Of a stretch of DNA of 64,000 nt, positions 10,601 to 22,600 are shown piece by piece. The stretch comes from Desmodesmus armatus (lineage: Eukaryota; Chlorophyta; Chlorophyceae; Sphaeropleales; Scenedesmaceae). The notes beneath the pieces were generated by a model, which worked only from the letters and a program-made list of their open reading frames with translations, made no database searches and had not been told where the DNA came from. A program made the position numbers and the translations under genes. The stretch lies in the NCBI GenBank assembly GCA_007449985.2, contig VIIQ02000770.1, forward strand, positions 1-64,000, in the 5' to 3' direction. Position 1 is the first letter of the stretch. Each line of letters begins with the position of its first letter.

Positions 10601-13600
10601 CCTGGTTTTGGCTGCACCAATGGTGTATGCGACGACAAGAACGGGTGCCCAAACGGCCAGCACAAGTGTGGCAAGAAGTGTGTGGTGAGTACATGCTATC
10701 TGGCTTGCAAGCCAGACCCAAGCTGATCTTGATGTAACTACAAAGCGGTGCCAGCCGTGGGTGTGATATTGCATTGCTGTTTGCTGCGCATCATCACATA
10801 CTGGATATGCTACTTGGGGTGTTATAACTGCATTGTCAAGGCTGCTTGAGTCAGGGATGCCACCCTTGAGGCTCAAAATCAGTAATGCACTATTGTGTCG
10901 CCTGAACCGCAGGACAAGTGGACTGACAACCGCAACTGCGGTTCCTGTGGCAAGAGGTGCCGCCGTGGAACATCATGCCAGAATGGCCAGTGCAAGCCCA
11001 ACATTAGCTGCCCACCTGGCAAGATCAACTGCAACGGCAACTGCGTGGTAGGTTAACCTAGTTTCAACGTTAAAACTAACGATAGGTTGTCACTGTCACA
11101 ACGGTTGATTGTTTTTAGAAGTGCTGATGTCCAGCAGAGCTGCACCGCTTGCTTGCTATCACCCATGCAACCGCCACGTTCAATGCTTCTAGCACAGTAG
11201 ACAACTTGGGCTCCATTCTTTGTGCGCGGTCAAACCACTTTCATCATGGCGGATGCATCTTGTAATGCTGATAGGAGCAAGTGCATCACGCCACACTCAT
11301 CACCAAACGACCAAGGCTCATACATCATGGTTTGTGTTGTTGCATTGCAGGACAAGTTGACCAACAACCACAACTGCGGTGCTTGCGGGAAGGAATGCCC
11401 TCAAGGAAATACCTGCCAGAATGGCGAGTGCAAGCCCAACAATGATTGCCCACCCGGCAAGACCAACTGCAACGGCAACTGCGTGGTGAGTCACCTTGCT
11501 AATTCTATGCTGCCAATTTTCACGTGAACCCTCAGTAACGGCCGCAATGTTGATGAAGATGGCCTGCACTGACAACAAACACATTCTGGCATACCTTGTG
11601 CACGGCAAGGCTTGACAGTTGAGACGAAGCAGTGGTCCCTTCTTTATTTTCTTGACATGGCATGGCATCACATCACATGTAACGTCATCACACCACTTTG
11701 TATTGCCGCAATGTATTGCCAATGATCATGACGCAGGACAAATGGACTGACAACCACAACTGCGGTGCTTGCGGCAAGAAGTGCCCTCACGGCCAGACCT
11801 GCCACAACGGTGATTGCAAGCCCAACAACAACTGCCCACCCGGCAAGACCAACTGCAATGGCAACTGCGTGGTGAGTTGTCACTGCAACACTTCTTTGAA
11901 GGTATACCCACAGAGGCCGTACATGTGTGCTGAAGTGATGCACGCACAAACCATTTTGTCACCTTGTTCCAATCCCAATCCCACCGCCCATATGTGATAG
12001 TGTTGTGGTGCATGGCACAACGAAATGGCTGTGGCACTGTGGCAGGACATATTTGGTTGGTGACTACATTATGTTTGTTGACTTTTCCAAAGATATGAAT
12101 CATGGGTGACGTTGTTTGGTCTGTTGTATCATGACGACACACATCGGATGAAAATGACTTACATACCTTGCCTATGAACATGTATTGCAGCACACCAACT
12201 CTGACAATCACAACTGTGGCACGTGTGGCAACAAGTGTCCGCCCAATGAGACCTGCCACCATGGGCAATGCAAGCCCAACAACAAGCCAAGCCCCTCACC
12301 CAAACCAGCGAGCCCCTCACCCAAACCAGCGAGCCCCTCACCTAAACCAGCCAGCCCCTCACCTACACCGGCAAGCCCTTCTCCTACACCGGCAAGCCCC
12401 TCACCCTCCCCAGAGCCCAGCCCCTCACCCTCCCCAGAGCCCAGCCCCTCACCCTCCCCAGAGCCCAGCCCCTCACCCTCGCCTGAGCCCAGCCCCTCAC
12501 CCTCGCCTGAGCCCAGCCCATCACCATCCCCAGAGCCCAGCCCATCACCCTCGCCTGAGCCCAGCCCATCACCCTCCCCAGAGCCCAGCCCCTCACCCTC
12601 CCCAGAGCCCAACCCCTCAGCCTCCCCAGAGCCCAGCCCATCACCCTCCCCAGAGCCCAGCCCATCACCCTCGCCTGAGCCCAGCCCCTCACCCTCCCCA
12701 GAGCCCAGCCCCTCACCCTCCCCAGAGCCCAGCCCCTCACCCTCCCCAGAGCCCAGCCCATCACCCTCGCCTGAGCCCAGCCCATCACCCTCCCCAGAGC
12801 CCAGCCCCTCACCCTCCCCAGAGCCCAGCCCCTCACCATCCCCAGAGCCCAGCCCCTCACCCTCGCCTGAGCCCAGCCCCTCACCCTCGCCTGAGCCCAG
12901 CCCATCACCATCCCCAGAGCCCAGCCCATCACCCTCGCCTGAGCCCAGCCCCTCACCCTCCCCAAAGCCCAGCCCCTCACCCTCTCCAGAGCCTAGCCCC
13001 TCACCCTCCCCAAAGCCCAGCCCCTCACCCTCCCCAGAGCCCAGCCCCTCACCCTCCCCAGAGCCCAGCCCCTCACCCTCCCCAGAGCCCAGCCCCTCAC
13101 CCTCCCCAGAGCCCAGCCCCTCACCCTCGCCTGAGCCCAGCCCCTCACCCTCCCCAGAGCCCAGCCCCTCACCCTCCCCAGAGCCCAGCCCATCGCCCTC
13201 GCCTGAGCCCAGCCCATCACCCTCCCCAGAGCCCAGCCCCTCACCCTCGCCTGAGCCCAGCCCCTCACCCTCCCCAGAGCCCAGCCCATCACCCTCGCCT
13301 GAGCCCAGCCCATCACCCTCCCCAGAGCCCAGCCCCTCACCCTCCCCAGAGCCCAGCCCATCACCCTCGCCTGAGCCCAGCCCCTCACCCTCCCCAGAGC
13401 CCAGCCCATCACCCTCGCCTGAGCCCAGCCCATCACCCTCCCCAGAGCCCAGCCCCTCACCCTCGCCTGAGCCCAGCCCATCACCCTCCCCAGAGCCCAG
13501 CCCCTCACCCTCCCCAGAGCCCAGCCCCTCACCCTCCCCAGAGCCCAGCCCCTCACCCTCGCCTGAGCCCAGCCCCTCACCCTCCCCAGAGCCCAGCCCC

Positions 13601-16600
13601 TCACCCTCCCCAGAGCCCAGCCCATCACCCTCGCCTGAGCCCAGCCCCTCACCCTCCCCAGAGCCCAGCCCATCACCCTCGCCTGAGCCCAGCCCATCAC
13701 CCTCCCCAGAGCCCAGCCCCTCACCCTCGCCTGAGCCCAGCCCCTCACCCTCCCCAGAGCCCAGCCTCTCACCCTCCCCAGAGCCCAGCCCATCACCCTC
13801 CCCAGAGCCCAGCCCCTCACCCTCCCCAGAGCCCAGCCCATCACCCTCCCCAGAGCCCAGCCCCTCACCCTCCCCAGAGCCCAGCCCCTCACCCTCGCCT
13901 GAGCCCAGCCCCTCACCCTCCCCAGAGCCCAGCCCATCACCCTCCCCAGAGCCCAGCCCCTCACCCTCGCCTGAGCCCAGCCCCTCACCCTCCCCAGAGC
14001 CCAGCCCCTCACCCTCGCCTGAGCCCAGCCCCTCACCCTCGCCTGAGCCCAGCCCATCACCCTCCCCAGAGCCCAGCCCCTCACCCTCGCCTGAGCCCAG
14101 CCCCTCACCCTCCCCAGAGCCCAGCCCATCCCCCTCCCCAGAGCCCAGCCCATCACCCTCCCCAGAGCCCAGCCCATCACCCTCCCCAGAGCCCAGCCCC
14201 TCACCCTCCCCAGAGCCCAGCCCATCACCCTCGCCTGAGCCCAGCCCCTCACCCTCCCCAAAGCCCAGCCCATCACCCTCCCCAGAGCCCAGCCCCTCAC
14301 CCTCGCCTGAGCCCAGCCCATCACCCTCCCCAGACCCCAGCCCATCACCCTCGCCTGAGCCCAGCCCCTCACCCTCCCCAGAGCCCAGCCCATCACCCTC
14401 GCCTGAGCCCAGCCCCTCACCCTCGCCTGAGCCCAGCCCCTCACCCTCCCCAGAGCCCAGCCCCTCACCCTCCCCAGAGCCCAGCCCCTCACCCTCCCCA
14501 AAGCCCAGCCCATCACCCTCCCCAGAGCCCAGCCCATCACCCTCGCCTAAGCCCAGCCCCTCACCCTCCCCAGAGCCCAGCCCCTCACCCTCCCCAGAGC
14601 CCAGCCCATCACCCTCGCCTGAGCCCAGCCCCTCACCCTCCCCAGAGCCCAGCCCATCACCCTCCCCAGAGCCCAGCCCCTCACCCTCGCCTGAGCCCAG
14701 CCCCTCACCCTCCCCAGAGTCCAGCCCTTCACCTTCCCCCGTAAGTGCCGCACTAAGGCAGGCTGCCAGTGTCAGCAACAGCACTCACTACGCCAGCCGA
14801 TTGCCAAATGATATTCTCCGAACACTGTCAAACTGCAAACTCTGCAAACACTTGTCAATCTGGCGTGCGGGGTACACAAGTGTGGGTGGTCAGCATGCCG
14901 GGCACTGTTGCTGTGACTGCTGGTTGACTAAGTACGGAAGTCCTTGCAAGTTGCAGCGCAACACTACATACCACTATACACTATATATAGGGATGTTGAG
15001 GGCGTAGACGTAGGTCCCTCGGCGTAGGTGTCTACGGGGTAGAATAAGGCGTAGGTGCGTTTTGGCTCCGTAGTGAGGGGGCGTAGGCACCTACGGCGGT
15101 TACGGTCTGCACCTACGGCGGCTACCCACGGAAACGCGTTGACCTGCTACATGCGCAGAGCAGGGCTGCGCAAACTATGCTGTAAAAGTATGAAGTCGTA
15201 AAAATCTAGAATGCGACATCCAGCAGTGCGGATGGCTGCTTCTAGCTCCAGTTCCTCGTCATGATCACGAGGTGATCAAGGTGCCCTGGTGTGATGGGTA
15301 TGCTGGAACAAGTTGGATGATGATGACATGTTGACATCATATTATAGCATCAGCACTATACAGCACGTGTACCGGACACGTATGTATCAGCTGACCACCC
15401 TGCACTGCTGAGGATGCTGCTGCTGACAGTGAATTGCCACAATCTGGGTTGTATAGGCTCAAGAGCTGGCCGTTTTTTTTACAGAAGTAAGTTGTATATA
15501 AGACATAAAACCACTTCCAATTTTCAGAATCGGAACTGGTGCCCTAACAGAAAAGTTGCCCTTGCTGTCTACGCCTACGTAATACGGAACTACGCCAATA
15601 CGGGGTAGATCTACGGACCTACGGCAGTAGGTGACCCTCAGACCTACGGCTGCCAACATCTGTAACTATATACAGATGTGCATGCCACCGAATGGGCAGG
15701 CTGCAGTGGCGAGCATGCGCCGTCTAGAGAGTAATAGTCACTACCATAACTACTACTACTACTACTACTTTACTGGATCAGGGCCTCGCCTGATCGCCCT
15801 TTCAGGAGCCAAACAAGGCTCATAGGGCATAAGCACTCCTCAAAGGACTCGCATGAGAGAAAAACAACAGCACCAGAATGCGCCTCAGAGGTCATCCAAC
15901 AACTCATCCGGAAACATATCCGCTGCACCAGCTTGAGCTGCTTCAATGATCTCCTCTTCTTCAGAGGCAACGACACCAGCAGGCTCGGCCACAAGTTCTG
16001 GCGGCGGGTGCTGCCACCGACGCTGTGAGCACTCATACATAAAACCAGCTACTAAGTGCTGCTCTTGAGACATGAACTGCCGAACTTCCGCAGAAGACAG
16101 CTGCCGGCTGGCTACATGCTGCCAACCACCGAGGCACTCAAACAAGTGAGAGTGATGTTGTCTCACGGTGGCATAGGCACTGCACTCAGCAATCATATGC
16201 AACTCATCTCCAACCCCTGCATCACACAATCTGCACACACGCTCCGACCGAGGCACAGGGGCACGTACACGGGTCCCCTAACAGTCACTGTCATATTTTC
16301 ATCAACATGATGGCCATCCACTTGCCAGTGGCAACAGATGCCGGCCTTGCAGGTTTGCAAGGGCATCAAATGCGAATTTGCTGCCGCCATTTCTGTGTTG
16401 CAGTTGGAGTGCACCTGCAGGCGTGCTATCACCCCAGTCCCGCTGATCAATGACAACGGCTGCCAGTCCCAAGAGACTTGCGGCAGTACCAATGGAGCCC
16501 TGTGCAACGCAACTTCCAGTGGCTGCACCTGCGCCAGTGAATGTGGACCCCTTGCTTTCTGCTCCTTACCCCGTGACGGTGGTGGTGCGCTGTGCTATGA

Positions 16601-19600
16601 GACATGCTGCGACAGGTATGTCATGCCTTTTCTTGCCCATGCTTACTTCCAACAACCTTGTTTTAATCTACTCACCTTCCTTGCCGCACGTTCTTGAAGG
16701 CCTTCAAGACCCTAGGGTGTTTCAGCACACTGTGAGCCAGAGAACAATAGCAGATGCAGTCCTGCTTTCAGTAGCAATGCCTAGTCTTGCACACAGCCTG
16801 TGGCTGCGGCAGCCCATGCTGCAGTTCAATGCAGCCCATGCCACAAACAGTGTTTGGCTAGTGCTGGCTCAGCATGTCACAGCCAGTCGGTGGCTATTTC
16901 AAACAGCGTGACAACAGTTCCACATGGTGGCTAGGTCCACACAGATAACATGTCCGACATGTGACGGTTGGCTTGTCCACGCCATTATTGATGTCATCAG
17001 AGGAGTACCCTCCTGAGCAATGTGAATTTGTCCGTGCCAACTCCAGCTCAAAATGTTCAGTGTGTTTCCTCAGGATACTGTCTGCCCTTGACCATGCACG
17101 TACATGCAGGGAAGGCTTGGTCAACATCCAAGGCCAGTCTTTGCGCGCCTGCAACAGCGGATGTGCCTCATCCAATGCATGCGGTGTTGGCAACGACCTG
17201 TTCTTGTACACTGGTCCCAGCACGATCAGCGACCCTGGCTCCATTGTGCTTATCGGCTCTCCAGGCCAGCCCACAGTCAACTTCACCAGCACTTGTGACG
17301 CCAACCAATGCTTTCAACTCTGTGAGGACAATGGTATCATCGTGACCAACACAGTGCAATCATCCATCACAATCACTGTCTTGAATGAGTGCCCTGCCGG
17401 CTATGAGGCAGTGGCAGGCCCCGAGGAGTGCACACCACCCCCGCCTGAGCCTAGCCCCTCACCCGCCCCAGAGCCCAGCCCCTCACCCTCGCCTGAGCCC
17501 AGCCCATCACCCTCGCCTGAGCCCAGCCCATCACCCTCGCCAGAGCCCAGCCCATCACCCTCGCCTGAGCCCAGCCCATCACCCTCCCAGAGCCCAGCCC
17601 ATCCCCCTCCCCAGAGCCCAGCCCCTCACCCTACCCAGAGCCCAGCCCATCACCCTCCCCAGAGCCCAGCCCATCACCCTCCCTAGAGCCCAGCCCATCA
17701 CCCTCTCCAGAGCCCAGCCCATCACCCTCTCCAGAGCCCAGCCCATCACCCTCTCCAGAGCCCAGCCCATCGCCTTCTCCTGAGCCCAGCCCCTCACCCT
17801 CCCCAGAGCCAAGCCCATCACCTTCTCCTGTAAGTGCTGCACTAAGGCAGGCCGCCCGCTTCAGCAACAACCAGTCATTGCGCCAGCCAATCGCCAAATG
17901 GTGATCAGAAAGTACTTGTCAAAGTCACCGGGCGTGCTAGGCACACATGCGGTGGCCGTCAGTATTCTCGGCTCTGCCAGAGCAGTGCAGTGGCTGCTGG
18001 TCGACCAAGCAAGGACGCCATTGCTTGCACCGTAACAGCGCACACCACTTTCTCTGGATTTGCATGAAGGTGAATGTGCAGGCTGCAGGCCCATGAGCAT
18101 GAGCCAATTTCAAACCCTCGGAGCCTCTGACTAATACTGAGTATTAGTCACTACCACCATAGCCACTGACGTCTGTTAACGACATGATGGCCATCATGGC
18201 AACAGATGCCAGCCTTGCCGGTCACACATGGCATTAAATGTGACTTTGCTTCTGCGCTTGCTGTGTTGCCGCCACAGGGACTGAACTGCACATGTAGGAG
18301 CATTATCACCCCAGTCCCGCTCATCAATGACAATGGCTGCAAGGGCCCTGCAGCTTGCGGCGATGCCAATGGAGCCGTGTGCAACTCGACTGCATGCAAC
18401 TGTGCCGTTGGATGTGGTGACCTTGCTTTCTGCTCCTTCCCCTTGAGCGGCGGTGGTGCGCTGTGCTATCAGACGTGCTGCGACAGGTATGTCATGGCTT
18501 CCTTTGCCCATGCTCAGAATCAATAACCTTGCCAATATACTCACCTTCCATGCCTGAGATATTGGAAGGGTATTTCGGCACACTGTGTGCCATGGAACAA
18601 TAGCAGTGGCAGTCCTACTTTTACTAGCAGTGCCCAGGTCAGTGCCCGTGTTTCTTTGTTGCTGCTGGCTCACAATGTGACAGCCAGCCGGGGGCTAAAT
18701 CAAACAGCATAAAGACAAATGTCTTATCTTGGCTAGGGCTACACAGACAACACGTCAACAGCGACGTGTCCACTCTATTACAGATCTGTATCTAGATGAT
18801 GGCCCCAGGTGTTGTCAAGTCATCCGTTCTAGCTCCACTTCAACAAGTTCAGCGTGTTTCCTGAAAATACTGTCTGCCATGTACAATGCACCTACATGCA
18901 GGCCCGGCTTGGTCAACATCCAGGGCCAGTCTTTGCGCGCCTGCGACAACGGATGTGCCAATATCTGCGGTGTTGGCGACGACCTTTTCCTGTACACTGG
19001 TCCCAGCACCATTCGCGGTCCTTCCTCCATTGAGCTTATCGGTGCCCCAGGCCAGCAATCAGTCGACTTCACCGGCACATGTGATGCCGGCCAGTGCTTC
19101 CAGCTGTGTGAGGACAATGGTATCATCGTGACCAACACAGTGCAGTCATCCCTCACCATCACCGTGTTGGATCAGTGCCCTACCGGCTATGAGGCAATTG
19201 CAGGCCCCGAGGAGTGCACACCACCCTCCCCTGAGCCTAGCCCCTCACCCGCCCCAAAGCCCAGCCCTTCACCCGCCCCAGAGCCCAGCCCCTCACCCTC
19301 GCCTGAGCCCAGTCCCTCACCCTCGCCTGAGCCCAGCCCCTCACCCTCGCCTGAGCCCAGCCCCTCACCCTCCCCAGAGCCCAGCCCATCACCATCGCCT
19401 GAGCCCAGCCCCTCACCCTCGCCTGAGCCCAGCCCATCACCCTCTCCTGAGCCGAGCCCATCTCCTTCTCCTGTAAGTGCCGCACTGAGGCATGCTTGTG
19501 TCAACAACAATAGTCACTGTGCCAGCTGCCAGCTGGCGGCGGCCGTCAAATGATACTCAGCTAGTACACATCGAATTGGCATGCTAAGTTGACAAGTGGA

Positions 19601-22600
19601 GGTGGTCAGCATGCCCGGCACTGCGGCATTGACTGCTATTTGATCTAGCAAAGAGGTCCTTGCTTGCAGCGCAACACTGCGAAACACTCTTTCTGAATTT
19701 GCACCGTGCAATTGGCAATTGAATGGGCAGGCTGCACGGATGAGCATGCGCCGTTTTAGAGAGTGATAGCCTACCATCATCTTCACTACAATGTTTTTGA
19801 TGGCCATCATGGCACGAATGAAAAACCTTGCAGGTCGCACAAGCATTGCATGTGACTTTGCTTCTGCACTTGCTGTGTCGCAGGAACTGGAATGCACATG
19901 CAGGCGTGCTATCACCCCAGTGCAGCTGAACAATTCCAACGGCTGCCAGGAGGAGGCGGTGTGTGGCGTCACCAGGGGAGCCCTTTGCGACACACCTACA
20001 TACGCATCGCAGTGCTCTTGTGCTGGCCAGAATCAATGTGGAGGCTTTGCTTTCTGCTCCTTCTCCCCTAATTCCAACCCACAGGGTGGTGCGCTGTGCT
20101 ACGAGACATGCTGCGACAGGTGTGTCATAACTATTGCTGCCCGTGCTCACGCCCGACTGCTTTGCCAAAGTACGGTCCGCCCATGGCATGACTTCTCAAG
20201 GGTGTTGTGGCAGACTGTGAGCCATGGAAACTTTGTTACTGGCAGCAGTGGCAATACAACTCTTATTGGGAGTGGCCAGTTGAATGCAGCCTATGATGTT
20301 TTGCCGGTGCTGGCGCTCCATGGCGCAGCCAGACGGTGTTGACGACGTGAAGGCGCATCGTTAGACTTACTGTCATACATACAACATTTTACCGTTGACT
20401 TGTCAACGTCGCTGATGATGACACCCACCATGGAGTTCTCCGTGCTATATCGACCTTAACATGCTCCAATCAGTGTTTTTTGTATGCTCAGATATTGTCT
20501 GCCCAACACATTGCCAATGATGCGCATGCAGGGAGGGCACAGTCAACATCCAAGGCGCGTCTCTGAACGCCTGCACCGCCTGCAGTGGCCAATGCGGTGT
20601 TGAAAACGACTTGTTCCTTTACCAGGGTACTGGCCCCATCGCTAGCCTGGAAGTGCTAATCAGCGACCAGGCTACAATCAACTTCACCGAGACATGTGCC
20701 GCTGGCCAGTGCTTCCAGCTGTGCGAGGATGTGGGTATCATTCTGACAGACACAGTGCGGTCATCGCTCACCATCACCGTTGCGAACCAGTGCCCTGCCG
20801 GCTATGAGGCAATTGCAGGCCCCGAGGAGTGCACACCACCCTCCCCTGAGCCAAGCCCCTCACCCGCCCCAGAGCCCAGCCCCTCACCCTCGCCTGAGCC
20901 CAGCCCATCACCCTCTCCAGAGCCCAGCCCATCACCCTCCCCAGAGCCCAGCCCATCACCCTCGCCTGAGCCCAGCCCATCACCCTCCCCAGAGCCCAGC
21001 CCATCACCCTCGCCTGAGCCCAGCCCATCACCCTCTCCAGAGCCCAGCCCATCACCCTCGCCTGAGCCCAGCCCATCACCCTCGCCTGAGCCCAGCCCAT
21101 CACCCTCTCCAGAGCCCAGCCCATCACCCTCACCATCACCTTCTCCTTCAGAATGCCTTGCCCCGCCCAGCCTTGTTGCCAACTTCAGCACCCAGGTGCA
21201 GACAACAGCAACACTCCAAGTTGCCAGTGGCAACGGTGTGTTGGGATACTTCCGTCACACCTTCAACAACTGCCAGCCACCGTCGCTCCTGTGCACATTG
21301 TCACCCTTGGAGGTGAGGTCATGTTTGCCTTTAGGGAACATGGAGGGTTTGCCACCCAATGTGGTTGAATGTGGGCTTCTTGTGCCTGCATTTGAGGACA
21401 TGCAGCATGGCCTTGAAAATATCGACATGCTCTGATCGAAGGCGGCAGTCTGGATTCAAGGTGATGCCACTGATGCGTGGTGACTGTGCCTACATGTGAC
21501 ATGTCAGCTACTCACTGGCAGCGGCTGCCAGCCAAAATAATTAGCGGCTGCCGGCTACAATAGCAGCATGAAGTTGTATGTCACTGACCCTGTCGCCCAT
21601 GCAACTTGAAGTCGTGCTATCGCTGATGATTGCTGCTTGCTGCGCTGTCTCACTGTGTCATTTCTGCAGAATGGCTTCTGTATTGACAGGAACCGAACCA
21701 TAAATCCAGGAAGTGAGTGACATTGCATAGGTTGCAGTCACCATGACATCAGGCTGAAGCCAGTTCAACTTGGGGCCCAATATCACCATACGTTTCAACA
21801 GGTCGCCAGTTGTGTTGTATACGACGAACAGACATGCCTGCACTGCCATGGTGCAGCGCTGCAGCACCAAATGGATGCTGGCATGGTGCACACACCATGG
21901 TGAAAGGTATATGGCTGCCTGTTGATTTTTGTGGTGTAGCAGTATTGCTATGCGTCAAGTTACAAGTAGAACCGCACAATTTTCTCTGCATTGACTAATG
22001 CATCAAACGCGCGCGCTTCCCCTTCCGCCTTGCAGCCTCTTACACAAATACACGCACCTTCTCCTTCCTCACCGACGTCAGCGAGATCAGATGCTCAGGC
22101 ACCGGTGCATCACCCTTGCCAGCGGTTGTCACCACCGAGCGTCTGAGGAGGATCAATTGGTTGCTGAACAACTACTTCAACCCGCTGTTGGGCCTGAGCA
22201 CCACATGCAACCTGCCTGTTGACGTGCCAGTCAACACGTTCGGCAACACGGTCGCGACGCCTGCTGGAAATTATGCCCCAGTGGACAAGGACGACATGCA
22301 ATCTGCAATCTGGTACCTGACAGGTGGGTGGCGGCAGCCGACTCAGCGGCTGAGCATCAGCCAAGTTGACAAAGACTTGCGTGCGTATGCAGTGTTCTGC
22401 CACCACAAGACGCTCTCAGGCTGCCAGCCCTCGGAGGGCCTGGGCATGCAGAACATGCCGTGACTCTGTCTTGAGGATATCAAGTCGCCCATCAGCTGAG
22501 TTGCTCCCCGTGCTTGTTCACCAAGTTTTGTGTTCAAAGAAGTCACACGGTGTGCTGACCATCACCTGCTGTGCTTGTCACCGTGATCAGGCAACGTGCG

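Noticed and set aside
12168..14784. Very long ORFs in other frames and on the minus strand over the Ser-Pro array ([12 protein letters not shown] and [12 protein letters not shown])
   Set aside because: They arise because the 24-bp unit has no stop in several frames. Only the SPSPSPEP frame joins the flanking exons in phase.
15000..15660. CCGTAGG/CCTACGG repeats considered as a CRISPR-like or satellite array
   Set aside because: No regular spacing or spacers; the motifs are in inverted subterminal blocks of a transposon with a clear 8-bp target duplication.
16353..16403. Upstream extension of matrix exon 16404 ([15 protein letters not shown])
   Set aside because: The three paralogues share a TGTGTNGCAG-like acceptor at the same place and diverge upstream, so these codons are more likely intron.
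16353..21140. Pherophorin (DUF3707) domain assignment for the Cys-rich modules
   Set aside because: The Ser-Pro linkers resemble pherophorins, but the Cys spacing and motifs do not match the pherophorin domain as I know it.
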